A stretch of DNA of 64,000 nt from Asterias rubens (GCF_902459465.1 NC_047062.1:1242501-1306500); one strand, 5' to 3'. Shown: positions 12,306 through 25,700, numbered from the stretch's first letter. Translations and numbers: made by a program. The notes: a model not told the origin generated them from the sequence alone.

Positions 12306-13396
12306 CAACAATACCATGTAACCGTGCTCGACATCAAACCAACATCCTAAAAAAAAAAGAGGAGTAAAAAAAAAACCCAGAAAAATATTTAAAAGGTTAC
12401 CTTTTTGTAGACGATTTGGTGGGGATGGCGACTGCACGTACTATCCCCATCCTCTTCCACACCATTGACTCGCCTCCAGTGAGCCATTCTCAACAACGCA
12501 AAGAAACGCCTACTCCCCAATGTTCCTCGCCCCAAGACACAGGGTTAAACACTTGTGGTAGCATAGGTCCACTGGGTAGGGAGTGACAAAGTTAAAATAG
12601 AGATTGTTAGAGACAGTTTAAGTTTTATAAAGTCAGAGACAGTTCAAGTTTTATAAAGTCAAACACAAATCAGTGTCTTCAATGAGAGAGCCAGTTTTAA
12701 AACTCTAAAAATCTCTCAAATTGTTCAATTATGTCACACATGCCATAACAAATTTATGCAATAACAGTTTGTGAAGTGTGCACAAGGTGTACTTGTCAGC
12801 CCCTGGGCTTACATTCATCTATGTTGTTGCACAATCTTTGTAAGATACTGTACATCATAGCATACATTGCCTGGCTGGACACACAGTACAACTACATACA
12901 ATCCATAGGGCCTACTACGTACACATAGATTCTATACAGCTCATACATGTGCAAATCTTTCTATCCAACTATGTGAAATCTTTCCAATCCTGAAAAGCAT
13001 TCAGCCCTCTTCAAACTACAAATTATGTCCATGAAATCGTCATCAAATAATAGGGCACACAGGGCTGTGAGTTACGGTCCACACCAGTGTAGTTTGGTGA
13101 AGCAATTCTTCAATGTGCAATATTTGATGAAACACCATCCTAGAGAAATGCACTAAGTTACTGCGCAATGTGCATTTTCAGCCATGCATACAGACATACG
13201 CGCGCATACCAAATGTAAAGACACTTCCCATACCATGAACTGTACACATAGTACTGTGCATCCAGCCAGAATGCTATTTCACAAAGAGTCTGTGGTGCCC
13301 TTAGCAATATTCCAATACAAATTCACATTTTTCTCATTATGTACATTGAGGAAAAATGCTACAAGAACATAATTCAAGGTCTGCTGCAGTTTGTTT

Positions 13397-13750
13397 TAAA
13401 GGCAGTGGACACTATTTGTAATTACTCAAAATAATTATTATCATCAAATTTTTCTTGACAGTATAAACATTGTGAGAAACAGTTCCCTCTGAAATGACGT
13501 AGTTTTCGAGAAATAAGTAATTTTCCATGAATTTGCTTTCGCAATATCAGATTTAGAACTTGAGGTCTGATCAAAAGCATCTGAAAGCTCACAACTTTGT
13601 GTGACAAGGGTGTTTTTTCTTCCATTATTATCTCGCAATTTCGACGCACGATTGAGCTCAAATTTTAACACAGGTTTGTTATTTTATGCATATGTTGAGA
13701 TACACCAACTGTATAGACTAGTCTTTGACAATTACCAACAGTTTCTTTAA
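13397..13750 (+). mobile_element. MITE family A, copy A5
   Basis: AAAGGCAGTGGACACTATTT at the left and CAATTACCAACAG...TTTAA at the right. Full length with a degraded right end. Confidence 0.7.
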
Positions 13751-13867
13751 ATGATCTGCCATTCTGGGAATTGGGCAGCTCATTTGGTAGTATGTGTCAA
13801 TAAATGTGATCATGCAACACCAATCCTGAAGAGTCTTCATTGGCAACCAGTTGCGTCACAATCTCAA

Positions 13868-14201
13868 TCACAGGTTTACAAATAACTTACAGGGTTTACA
13901 GAAGGTAATGGTGAAAGACTTCTCTTGAAATTTTATTCCATGAAATGCTTTACTTTTCGAGAAAACATTAAAACAATTATCAATTCTCGTTGTCGAGAAT
14001 TACGGATTTATTTTAAACACATGTCATGACACTGCGAAACATGCGGAAACAAGGGTGGGTTTTCCCCGTTATTTTCTCCCGACTTCGCTGACCGATTGAG
14101 CCTAAATTTTCACAGGTTTGCTATTTTTTATATCAGTTGTGATAGACGAAGTGTGGGCCTTTGGAAAATACTGCTTACCGAAAGTGTCCAATGGCTTTAA
14201 A
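13868..14201 (+). mobile_element. MITE family B, copy 1 (5' truncated)
   Basis: Right terminus ACCGAAAGTGTCCAATGGCT and core AATTCTCGTTGTCGAGAATT. A fuller reverse copy is at 32948-33308. Part of the layout (CACAGGTTTG, GACCGATTGAGC) is shared with family A, suggesting common ancestry. Confidence 0.65.
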
Positions 14202-17200
14202 CGCTTTTTGAGAAAACATTAAAACAATATCAATTCTTGCAACTGTTGATAAGAGATTGTTCAGGGTTGTTATTTTTAAAACGTGTACATGTTTTTGATA
14301 TGGCCCTTTCCTGCTTTGACCTTATTTTTACAATGTAATATGATGGTACCGTATTTCTTTAATATTTTCATTTCAAAAAAATTGCATCAAAACTTATAAT
14401 ATAGACAGTTTCTAAGGTTGTGACTAGCCAGCCGGGCTACCTAACACCAACACAAATCTTGACTGGTGTTTGAATGCAATCAGATGATGTGATGGGTGAA
14501 CTAAAGCAAGCATTTTGTAACTTTATTAATTAAACTAAAATTACTATAATAAGACTCACATTTCCATAACAATGATTCTTACTGTTTGTTGTCATCTTTT
14601 AAAAAAATTGTATTTTTAGGGCTCTTCAGGGGTTTTTTTTGCAAGGGATCCCTGTTCCTAAGGTGGTTTTTTTATACTGGGGTTTTAATCTAGGATTCCC
14701 ACAACACCCGTGCATTTTTGTAATGTCTTATTTTGTAATGTCTTATAACGTTTTGTAGTTCATGTCATTTTTGTAATGTTTAAAAGAAAATTATTCCTAC
14801 AAATCCTACATTATTTATTGTCATCTTGTGAAAAATATATTTAATAAAAATGAATCAATGTATATGAGTGCACACTGTTGTGCAATTAAAAACTGTTCAA
14901 TTAATCTAAATTGACAAACATGGCTGACACTACAGACTTGGGAAATTACATTACGAAGGAATGCAATAAAACAACAAATTAAACAATTCAAATATGACCT
15001 TGATTAAGGAAACCTGGTCACCTATAGTGCTGTTTGGAGTAATAAAAGCTTTTAATCAATTAGGAACAACTGCTTTGTTGATTCAGTGTCATAATACCCT
15101 TGATGACTCAGGGCTCTAATTTGAGGGGAAATCCACAAGACCACAGGGCTTGTTGCTCAAAAGTGGATGTTGCCCCTTTCATAAACACTTGAACCGATTT
15201 CGCCAGAAAACTTGCTCACATATTTGTTTTTGATTTACTGTTTTTGTTTCTTATGAGGCCGCTCTGATCTCTTGCTAAGCATCTGAAACTGACTACTCAG
15301 GGTCATTATCGTGGGCATCCATCTTCATTCTGGATCTACTGAAGATCTTAAGATCGTTTAAATGTGGCACAGGATTATAGCTACATGAAGCTAATACCCT
15401 GGTCACACATAGACAATGAAAAAGAGGCCAATCGGGGGCCAAATGTGGTAGGATCTCCATGAGCATGGTTTGGCTGGGGTGGGATCCCCCAGTTCAAAAA
15501 GCTGCATTCTCTGCCCTTGTTTATTTTGAACTTGCTCAAAATAAGCGTAGCCTAGTCGTAGCCAACAATAAGAGGTGTTCAAGTCTTATGAAGAACGTAG
15601 TAGGAACGCCATCATCATACAAGCAACGTGGTAGCATCATGGTGAGATCTCTGTGTGGTCGTAATAAAACAGGCACAGTCTGCAACTATCTCATAGTTGA
15701 AACAAACCGTTTGGTCGGCATTGGTCAAGGACGGGTGTAATCATGGTGGCAGCGAGTCAGCAACACTTTTGATGTAGAAAATACGGTTGTGTGGAGTCTT
15801 TTGCCCACTTGAAGGACCTTTGGTTGATGACCTTTTGATCCACTTCCGTGTCCAAAAGGTTTATCAATGTATGATCATACTCGAGTGGGAACACGACTGC
15901 GATCAACATTTGCCACTAATCCTTTTGCGGGATCATGATCTTGCAATCGTGGATCCAGTAGAAACACGGTCTTAGTTGGCATCCATGTTATAAAAGCCTT
16001 AAGCTAAAATATCATGTTAGCCTCAGTGGGGACACTATAGGGCACATGACCCCCCCCCCCCCCCCAATTCGGAATTTGAACTTCCAAGAAATAAAAAAAA
16101 TGCCTTATTAAAATGATACATTTTCATCAGCTTAATTGAATATTTCCTACATTTTAACGCAGGTACACGTGTATGTTTTTACAGTCACGTCATAAATTGG
16201 GGCAAGCAGAAGACCCCCAGGCAAAATAGAAAAAATGGTGCACCCCCTCTTCTTGGGAAGTTGTGACCCCCTCCAATAAGTAAAATTTTACCAAAGGTCT
16301 GGGGCTGGTTTTGTTAATAGTAATAGATATAATACTTTTTAATAGTAAAAATTTGTATTTTTGTGTAACTGTTATTGTTATTGAAAGCCCAACAAATTAT
16401 TTCACACATTGCCAAACAGTCAGTCAATCACTCACTACTATAGTACTAGACAGGTTTTACAGAAGAATGAAGTGAAGGACACAATTTCTATTTTTAATTA
16501 ATAACTGACTGACTGATAGGCCCTATACTATAGTATAAGTGATACCTTGAAAGTTGAAAATGTACCTTTATAAAATTGCAGATAAGGGGTACATGAACAG
16601 TCAGTAGTAAGCAGGTTTATATAATAGTAATACAGTTTTTTAAACATTATCCATGTGGTGTACCATCATGAGATAGAAATATAAAGACCCACAGGCGCGT
16701 GAGATTCGACCACCAGCCAGGCATGGCAGTAAACAGACACACACCTCGCCAATCCACAACACACTGAACACCAGTGTAACTGTAACTGCAAGTGCAATAA
16801 CATAAGGTCAGACCTTACATTTTCATAGATAATTCCACCGCAAAATACTCACTCAGTTGAACAGGTATCCGTCACGAAACTGTCGATAAAATCCAAAACG
16901 ATAACAGCATTCTTAATTCATGACAAACACTGTTGTTTTCGTGTAAAATTCCAGAGCTTTGACAGCTAGCGCGGTATCTCCTCCTATTTTTTTTTTCACT
17001 GATTTAGTCTGGTTAAAATACTTCCATTTTATGAATAATTTTTACAATGACTAAGAGTGTGGAAAGACTGGGTACAAGATCACCAAATGGGTGGGAGGAT
17101 AAAGCTGCAGGCCGATTGAAGTCAATCGCCCAATTGTGGATTACTGTTATAGAACGTATGCCACATGGGATGCATTCTAAAACTCTCACTGATGTAGAAA

Positions 17201-17410
17201 ATCACGTTTTACAAAATTAAACCTTTAATAGGACTCTTTTTTAACATGTACAAATCTTTTAAAAGAATTATCAAGCATTATGGCTAGGCCAATACGTTTG
17301 TTTTTATTATTTATTGTTCTATCCCTATTATAACATAATGGCCGCGTGCATGCATTGCGGCCTTGCCGATTGTGGGCGCACTATATAAAAAGTTTATGGA
17401 CTCAGAGAAC
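14202..17410. other. Gene-poor stretch with a C16 tract
   Basis: Mostly AT-rich. A 16-C run lies at 16050-16065. The frame at 15459-15975 lacks similarity to anything I recognise and no splice structure supports it. Confidence 0.4.
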
Positions 17411-17540
17411 TAGACCCAGTGACTGGTGCTGTACTCCTTTTTTCGATTTTGTTTTCATCGGTCGTACTCATAGCTAGTAACGACCGATAACGACAAAACG
17501 TACGACCGATATGACAAAATTTCGAAAAAGGAGTTGGCCC
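17411..17540. mobile_element. MITE family F, truncated copy
   Basis: Shares TAGACCCAGTGACTGG and CCTTTTTTCGATTTTG with the complete copy at 20748-20888, and has CAAAATTTCGAAAAAGGAG in inverse at the right. The outer right terminus is lost. Confidence 0.55.
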
Positions 17541-18002
17541 GCCATACTTACTCCAAACTGTTGTGCCCGTATAACGCGAGGTCTGCTTCAGGCACCCGGT
17601 GTTACTTCCAGACTGGGCTGGGGCTGGAACCTCCCCGTTCACGCTCAGCCCTTTCCTAAATGATGTTAGGTGATTCATCATAATACAAAAACATTATAAT
17701 TTTTTGACAATATTATGTTTTTAATGCTCACAGGAATCAGAAAATGGTGTTTTTAACCAAACTAGTACGCGTAAAAGGGAAAGAGCTACTCCGAAGTGTT
17801 ACCCCCCCCCGACGAACGGAAGAAAATGTAAAAACCCTAACATTCATAACAACTCACGATCATGCATGAATTCCGAACCCAAAAGAGACAATGAAATTCC
17901 TACAGGCCAAATACATTAGGTATGTCTTTTAATGCGAAGCTGTAGTTATTTAGGCCTATATAACATAAACAGCGTTAATTTGGGACACAAGGTTTGAGAG
18001 GC

Positions 18003-18215
18003 GAGTCCTGTGAAAAAAATATCACAGGCATGTTACTCGGGTGGGATTCGAACCCACGACCCTTGCAACTCTAGAGTACTTCCAAATATAGACTACCGAT
18101 GTTGCCCGGTAGCAGCGGATACCGCAACGATATAAGAGATGTTAAATTTGCATCGGGGACTAGAATATTAATTTTGCTTTTTACCCATACGACGATGTGT
18201 GTTTGCACTTTATGT
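18003..18215 (-). mobile_element. tRNA-derived SINE, composite copy
   Basis: - strand B box GGGTTCGAATCCCA with the same CACAGG hairpin tail as the SINE at 4244. Next to it stands another tail segment (GGTAAAAAGCAAAATTAATA), so this looks like two joined units. Confidence 0.6.
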
Positions 18216-18261
18216 TGTAGTATAAGACTGTTCGTACATTGTACATCCAAACAATCTCAAT

Positions 18262-18558
18262 AATGGTAATAACTCAAATTATTAGCATAAAACCTTAGCC
18301 TACTTGGTGGCGAGTAAATGGGAGAGGTTGACATTGTGAGAAAGAAGTAAATATTCAACGAATTTGATTTCGAGACCTCAGATTTAGATTGAGTCGAAAT
18401 CAACCATCTAAAAGCACAAGGGTGTTTTTTTCTTTCAATATTATCTCGCAATTTCGGCGACCAATTTAGCTGAAATTTTCACAGGTTTGTTATTTTATGC
18501 ACATTATGTTGAAATACGCTAAGTGAGAAGACTGGTCTTTGACAACAATAGGGTCCAG
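18262..18558 (+). mobile_element. MITE family A, copy A6 (degraded)
   Basis: Lacks the outer left terminus; retains TTAGCATAAAACCTTAG, GATTTCGAGACCTCAG and the right-hand GAAGACTGGTCTTTGACAA. Confidence 0.6.
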
Positions 18559-19599
18559 CAAAGAACACACGCCGAGTTATGCAGTTAAGCCATGAGGGTA
18601 AAACGCGGAATAGAGAGGACGGATACGTGTTTGAGGTTCCCAACATTATACAGTTGTTAAATGAGTATTCATAAATACCTCATACAGTTTCGGTATTCCT
18701 ATTGGTGGAGAGCGCGGGTGTGTATAAACCTTTGTTTATGACCTGTAAAAAGTGTTGAAACATGGGCGTGACACGTGAGCTTGCACCTGTGCTTATAAGA
18801 CAGTTTCTTCATTCCTATTGATCGAGAGCAACTTATTAGCAAATTGATGAACGTATCGGTCATTATTAAACTCGACCCATAATAACATATGTGTAGCCCC
18901 CCCCCCCCCCCCCCCAAAAAAAAACAAAAAAACAAAAAAAAAAAAACGTATGACCAACAAAAGTTTGAATTTCGGCTCGGGGGATGTCTAAAACATTCGT
19001 TATTCGCTGCTGTTCACTAAGAAAACAACAAAAACAACAACATCACCAAAAACCACAAAACAACCCACCTGTCCATAATTCCGACTTCGGCCATTTCTTT
19101 TGGCAGTCCGTCGGCCTCATGCATACTTCAAAGTCCTAAAATATATTATAATATGTTTAAGAGCCAAATAATAAAAAGGGGTTTACCCGTATAGTATAAA
19201 AAAAGATTAACAATTTGTGACTCGGTGGTTTTTGACTTTCAAACTGGCCAAGAAAAAAATAATCATGGTCAATTATTGCTGTAGTGCATATCGGATATTT
19301 GAAAGTGTAATAGTTGGACGCAGAATAAAAGTTCTCTTTACTTTTAGAAGGCGTCAATATTAGTCTACTTTTTAATTTTTGTTATTTGGCGGTGGTATTT
19401 AAAATAAAAAAAGTACATGCGCAGTGTGTGTGTTGAGGTGCGGTCCAGTGCTGGAAGTTTGGCAAGCGATGTCGTGCCATTGCAAAGTTACCTCGCCCGA
19501 GCGGTGGGATTTTCAATCAGAATGGTTCATATTGCTATACACACTATATTACCCCGAAGCTGCAATCCAAACGATGCCTGGTCATAGCCGATGTCGCAT

Positions 19600-20085
19600 G
19601 CAATTATGTCCTATATGCAATACTATCCGGAGAATATTATTGCATATGCAAAAATGTCCGCCGGACGGTTTTGCATATGCAATCGTGTCCGCCCGGATGC
19701 TGCTGCTATAGTGCAATTGTGTCCGCCAGGACACATTTGCATATGCAGTTGTGTCCGCCCGTGCAAAACCGTCCTTGCAGTAAATTAAACGCCCTTTGCA
19801 TGCTTGGTCGACGGAACACGTTCGCCATTTTGTTTTACAAGCTAAGTCATGAAATGACATGGGGAATGTTCGGCCGTTGGGTATTCGCTGCAATGATAAA
19901 ATACGTGAACATTCATTCTGCACAATACGTAGGTTTATAGTGCATAATATGCGCGCACATTGTATACATTTACATGTGCATGTCCACCGGACGCGTTTTT
20001 GCATAGCCCCGGACACGATTGAATATGCAAAAGTGTCCGGAGCGGACAGTATTGCATGGCGGACACAATTGCATCTGACACTGGC
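19600..20085. repeat. Irregular array of TTGCATATGCAA and GTCCGCC modules
   Basis: TTGCATATGCAA occurs at 19640 and 19671, and TTTGCATATGCAG at 19736. Each is followed by TGTCCGCC or its reverse GGCGGACA, with more degenerate modules at 19980-20085. The central 19785-19975 is unrelated. The modules are not a simple tandem repeat because spacing and orientation vary. Confidence 0.5.
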
Positions 20086-20747
20086 ATGTCCTTCTTGGCG
20101 TAGTGTTTCACCATTTTGTTGTCAGTCAGAGTTTGATAACTCTTTTTGGTAAGCCTAAACTTAAAATAAATACAAATTTAGAAAAATAACCTAAAAATGT
20201 TTTCATATGCCTGATCCAGAAAAGGGTTTTAAAATAAACATGAGGAACTAACGTGAGGTCTGCTGAACCGCGCCCGTCGCCAATATCTCCTGAACCTCAA
20301 GTTGAGCTGTTATTATAATGGCTCTCTTTTATAACATTGGTCTCACCACTGTAACTAATAGCGACAGTGATGAGACCGACAAGTAGGCCAGAGGTTCAAG
20401 TTGAGAGCTACATTGGCAGAGTTTACCCCCCCCCTCTTTGTAGCGGCAGCCGATCAATGCATTACTAAAAAGTTTTAAAGACGGCCGTGTGCCCCCGCCC
20501 CGCCCCATTCCTTTTGTTTGACCGGGGATTTCCCCCAGTAGGTTCATAACACTTTTCTGTGCGAAACTAGAGCTCATCTGGGAGTGGGAGCTTTATTAAA
20601 ACCAAACGCCAATAAAGGATTAATTGGCTATGTGTATATTAAAGGACTTGCAATAGGGCCTTATGTTTTAACATAACATTCTACACATTTAAAAATGTTT
20701 AAGGATATAGCCTAGGGTACTACCTTTTAAACGAGTAGGCTAACAAT

Positions 20748-20888
20748 TAGACCCAGTTACTTGGGCGATGTATTCCCTTTTTTAGAAATTTTGACATTAT
20801 CCGTCATACGTATTCCCTTTTTCGAAAGAAAGGAAGATAGTGCCAAAATTTCGAAAAAAGGAATACAGCGCCCAGTTACTGGGTCTAG
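20748..20888. mobile_element. MITE family F, complete palindromic copy
   Basis: Near-perfect palindrome: TAGACCCAGTTACTTGGGCG at the left and CGCCCAGTTACTGGGTCTAG at the right, with GGAATAC and TTTCGAAA inside. About 140 bp, non-coding. Confidence 0.7.
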
Positions 20889-21243
20889 CTCTAGTTTGCG
20901 ATCGTAAAGCGGCAACCCCCCCCCCCCCCCCAAGTTATGCAGGGTGTCACCATTATTCGATTTTAGCAAACACCTATCCTTAAATCTCTCGTGAACTTTT
21001 GCAAATGGTGACCCCGATTCAAAAACTAACACCACTGAAACCACAGACAAGAAATAATCGAAACGACTGACAAGAAAGCGACTTATGAATACAAGAAAAT
21101 TACATTTATTTTAAATTAATAACTTAACGAAAATTATGTTCAACTCTCTTGGTTCGACTAGTGAATCCTTTCACATTCAGTTTCGGTTATAACACCCTAA
21201 CTTTAAATAAAATGCTAGGTGATACACGATTGATTAACTCTTT

Positions 21244-21565
21244 ACGGAGGAGTTTAACTCCAGAACCTTTCTTATTGGTTCACACAATCTTAAACTTCCA
21301 TTCAACTTAGTTCAGCTTCAAGTTCGTTTATGACATACACATTGTTAATTACTTGGTAAACAATTGTACCATTACTTCATCACGGAGGAGTTTAACTCCA
21401 GAACAGACTTTTCTTATTGATTCAAACAATCTTAAATCTAGTTCAACTTATGGAGTATTCCAGCTTCAGTTTCTTTTACAAGATTTTCAACTTCAATTCT
21501 TTCACAAAATCATAGCTTTACTATATCACAATCAACTCATCATCACGGAGGAGTTCAACTCCGGA
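21244..21565. repeat. Degenerate tandem repeat with GGAGGAGTTTAACTCC
   Basis: ACGGAGGAGTTTAACTCCAGAAC recurs about every 140-160 bases (three times), each time followed by related sequence. The core is a GGAGTTTAACTCC palindrome. Confidence 0.5.
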
Positions 21566-22979
21566 ACCTCAGGTAGGTCTACACTTCCAGACTGCCAAGT
21601 ATATACGTCTCATTCATCTACAACAGTTCGGTGGAATTAGTACATCTTTCGGCCAGCGTCATCTCTCTCTTAGAGTGTGTAATTACTCCTGAACCCATGG
21701 CCATCTATTTAATATAAAATAAACCAAAACCCTCAAAAGTATTTTGCAAACAGTTGCTAGCATTTCAAGCAATACTTCTCATTTTAGAAGAACCACATTT
21801 CTCGAGAATTATTTACAATCAACTCTTGGTTAGAGATACGAAATATCCATGCAAGGTACGTTCCCAAAAAATAAATTTCTCTCTCAATGTTGGCCACCAT
21901 GGCAAAAATAAGTTCGATACTTTAGTTCTGCAAATATTTGGTGAACACACAAAAATAACGATTGTTGGTACAAAAACTTCAATGCAAGTACCATAGCTAA
22001 TTCCAAGTAAAATAGTTTGAATGATACAGATCACAATAAAATAATTCAAGTAAATACTCACGGGTGGTGTTACTGGCGAGATCCTCGGACGGGCTGAGTG
22101 TTGTGGTTTTCCCCAAAACGGGAAAAGAGTTCTTCCGACACTGAATTTGTCGGTTTGAAACGATTTTGGGGTTGTGGCTGTCTCCACAAAAATAAATCGT
22201 AAAATTTGAACCTGCTGTTTCAGGCCTTCGGAAAGTTGACGCCGATCTTCACTCTCACACAAATACACCCAGACTTAAACCCACGTCTTCCTCTGTCAAG
22301 AGGTTCTTGAGATCTCCCATATATTTCTTCTCGCACTCATATCCTCACACACCACATTCCAACAACATTCCACAACAAACATACAAAAAGTATGGACAAA
22401 GCAACCGATTTTAAACGAAGTAAATAGTAAACAAAACACAAAGCAACCGCAACTAAATCACCTTGTATCGCAAGACTCGATTATAGAAACTTGCGGGAAT
22501 TTTCTGCGCTCTAACTGGTTAAAAACTTTTTGGGCGAGACCACACGAACGCAAAGGTAGGTTTTTACACTATGCCGAGATGGGTCACGCACGCAAAACAA
22601 AATACCAAAAATACCAGTGTTACACAGGGGATAAAAACTGATACAAAACGTTGGCCTATAGGCTTCTGCCGTTTGCAGTTCTCGAATCCGGCGCCTGTGA
22701 CACATTTTGGAAAACAATGCCAGTCTCACATTTTGAATATTTTGTGAACAAAACAAAATTAGTCAAAGTGAGAATTAGTGTTATGCACACAATGGTAAAT
22801 AACTGATTCAGGGAACCATAATGAATCATTATACAACATTTCCACCCATTCGTAAAAAAACAACCCGTAATTAAATTTGCCAAAAGAATCAGCTTTAACT
22901 GCATGTATTCTTGATTTGCTGCCCGATTAATAATCGGACACTAACACAGCTGATGGTTGTTTCTGCTAGTGTAGTTGTG
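21566..22979. other. Non-coding, no feature recognised
   Basis: Several overlapping open frames on both strands are present here, but none has recognisable motifs or plausible splice structure. Confidence 0.4.
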
Positions 22980-23135
22980 CATAGACCTTTTCGCAAATAC
23001 CGGGGCGCGCGCGTAAAGCTTGGAATTAGGTGCATTGTGGTCTAGCTGGTATCCAAATTTGATCCATATATATCCCACAATGCACCTCATTCAACAGACT
23101 GCGCTTGCGCATTGGTATTTGCGATAAGGTCTATG
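22980..23135. mobile_element. MITE family G
   Basis: Termini CATAGACCTTTTCGCAAATA and TATTTGCGATAAGGTCTATG form an inverted pair around a 110-bp core with GCGCGCGCG and AATGCACCT segments. Confidence 0.6.
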
Positions 23136-23150
23136 TGACCAGTCAATCGC

Positions 23151-23585
23151 GGTCCTACTAAAAGCCGACAACAAGCCGACAACGCCGACAACAAGTCCAG
23201 AGCGCCGACAACACGCCGCCAACAAGTTTTTAATACCTCAAAAATGGCCAATAAACCATAGATATATTAGAACTATATGTGTTCTGTAACATAAACATAA
23301 ATTTAGTGGAAAAACTTCACGAAAAGTGTGTATTTTTTAACCAAAATAAAAACTTCACTTGCACGGAAAGCGGTCAGACGCCATCTTGGCTTAAAAACCG
23401 TGTTTGGACCAGACCATTATGATACGGGTAGATTTAGAACTTGTCAACAACAGAGGGAGAACACACATAGTTCTAATATATCTATTTGCAATTTTTGAGG
23501 TATTTAAAACTTGTTGGCGGCGTGTTGTCGGCGCTCTGGACTTGTTGTCGGCGTTGTCGGCTTGTTGTCGGCTTTTAGTAGGACC
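23151..23585. mobile_element. Foldback element with GCCGACAACAA repeats in its arms
   Basis: Left arm 23151-23285 begins GGTCCTACTAAAAGCCGACA; right arm 23457-23585 is its reverse complement, ending TGTCGGCTTTTAGTAGGACC. The outer part of each arm is a short GC-rich GCCGACAAC(AA) tandem array and the inner part is AT-rich and unique. Confidence 0.7.
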
Positions 23586-24041
23586 CGTGAATCGTGTTAG
23601 TGCTTGGATGGGTGGAAGTGGCGAAGTGAACTTCAAGTTCAAGGTCCGAGTTGGTAAGATTTGGTCAAGTGGGAGAAGATAATTAAATCACTAAGTGCAG
23701 TGGTGAATGTTCCATTTTGAATTTGATATTTTCACGAGATGAGTGACAAGCCACCGTACTGACATGACTGACTAGTCACTATACTAGTAATAGCTAGCAC
23801 CACAGCCATGGATGGTCACCATTGCATTGGTTCTACCTCCATGGTCTACCATAACCATGGTCTACCCTAGCCTACCACTGTCCACTGGTAAGAGGAGGGT
23901 ATAGACCATGGGGGATGAAGCAGATATGTTTGTGGGCGGTTCTAGAATTTGGGTTACCCCAGCCAGCCGTGCAGGATGCCCCAGTCTATATAGAGGATGT
24001 GACCAGTGACAGCAGATGTTTACAATACTACTACTAGTATA

Positions 24042-24257
24042 GACCCTTCCATGAAATATGTAAATTGCACGTAGCGCGTGCGCACTAACGTTTTGGTTGG
24101 CAAAATGAGGGACTATCGCGCTGTTTTGTACACGGCTATTGGTGCGTGACGCAGACGCAATTGTGCGTCTGCTTAGTGCACAACTCTATGGCGTTTGCCA
24201 ACCAACAGGGTCTGTACGCATGCGTGAATGTAATTAGCATATTTCATGGGAAGGGTC
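24042..24257. mobile_element. MITE family I
   Basis: Ends GACCCTTCCATGAAATATG and CATATTTCATGGGAAGGGTC, with further inverted homology GGTTGGCAAA / TTTGCCAACC inside. Confidence 0.6.
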
Positions 24258-24369
24258 CATTGAGCCACAGACTGACCAGCTCACAGAGCCTGGACTTCCT
24301 GCAGGCACAATTTGTACACGGCTCAATCTATGGAGCTTGCACTGTCTGTCTGATTCTTATCAAATTTTG

Positions 24370-24610
24370 ATTTGATAATAATAATAATAAAAAATCTTAT
24401 AAAGCGCTGGTTAGTATCTAGAAAAAAACTATTCACTGCGCTATAAATTAAATATATCACAATCACATATGGGGAAATTAATAGTTAGTAGGCTTGACTA
24501 AGAGGTAAGTTTTGAGATTGGGTTTAAATGGAGAAATGTCAGGTTGTGATCTTAGGGTGAGAGGCAAGCCGTTCCACAGGAAGGGGAGCTGCAACCAAAA
24601 AACTTTAATC
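24370..24610 (+). repeat. Dispersed repeat with (ATA)n and TTATAAAGCGC
   Basis: An (AAT)n stretch followed by AAATCTTATAAAGCGCTGG and a downstream GAGAGGCAAGCCGTTCCACA segment. From general familiarity this resembles a widespread invertebrate interspersed repeat; class not assigned. Confidence 0.35.
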
Positions 24611-25344
24611 CCCAATTATAAGCTTTCAATTCAACCTGGAAGTTGGAACGATAAGCAAGTAGCCATATCTGGACTAATGAAAGGGGTCATATCTCAAAAC
24701 TTGTCCAGCTTCTACTTTCATAACTCTTGGATTTATGTGGAAATTATGACACAATATGTCAACTTTCCCATGGGATTTGACTCGTGCAGTATCTTGCCTG
24801 CCATAAAATCCAAAGAATGTGCAAAGGTAACACTTATTGTAAACAAAGGTCACATGGTCTGTAGAACATCCACTCTTTTAATACATGGTCTTACTAATAA
24901 AAATTGACGCTGTTGTTGGAGAAGTCATGACCCTCGTCATGTGCGACTGCAAGCGAGCGCATGCACGCCAACGCAGTAACGCTTTTGCTCATGTTATTGA
25001 GTCTGTACTTACAAGGGAAGAAGAAGAAGATGAAAGTAGAACCAACTTAGAAGAAGAATCTATAATAGGAGTTTAGAACTAGAGATTGTTAGGAGAACCA
25101 GTCACGCACTCACTGAGCATCAGTGTTTCATGAAAAGTGACGTCTCCTTGCTTCCTAGCATAGATGAGGCATTGTTCCGCTATTGATAGCTGACCGAACA
25201 TCTAGGACTGGGAGTAAGACTTTCTTATAAATCCTCTTCTTCTTCTTCTATTTCCTTATAAAGTGCAGCCTTCAAATGGTTGAAGATGTACGCACTGCAT
25301 ATATCTGACCACTTTTCTTGCTGGGTCCATCAAGGCATTCAGAT
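24611..25344. other. Upstream flank of the Rab gene
   Basis: Contains GAAGAAGAAGAAGATG near 25018-25032 and its inverse TCTTCTTCTTCTTCTA near 25231-25246, plus a TGACGTC-type CRE-like site at 25140. A promoter or first non-coding exon is possible here but no feature settles it. Confidence 0.3.
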
Positions 25345-25560
25345 AAAACAGTGACAAGTTGGCCCAGTGGTGTCTTGCCTCACCTTCCAACTCTGGGGAC
25401 CCCGGTTCGAATCCTACGGGGGGCACTATGTGGATTGGGTTTGTCAGTCCCTACTTGTCTTTGTGGGTTTTCTCCGGAACAATTCTCTGGGGTTTTCCTC
25501 CCACTTCCAAAACTAAAATGTCTTCATTGTCTTCTCACCTTGTCTAGATGCTGAAAGGCT
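25345..25560 (+). mobile_element. tRNA-headed SINE
   Basis: A box TTGGCCCAGTGG and B box GGTTCGAATCC, followed by a body with GGGTTTTCTCCGG and GGGGTTTTCCTCCCACTTCC. Reverse fragments lie at 1318-1425 and 10738-10875. Confidence 0.7.
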
Positions 25561-25700
25561 TTGACAAGTATTAGCATAGATCTAGATGTATGTAGAACAG
25601 ATGATTAGGGTTGCGCATGACTAAATTGATAGGAGCTGGACTTTAAAACAGAGGTTTGCCAAGAAATCTTGCTTGAAAATTTCTTTTTATTCTTTTGCAG

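Noticed and set aside
25318-25554. 78-residue open frame upstream of the Rab start
   Set aside because: The interval is a tRNA-headed SINE found in reverse elsewhere in the window.
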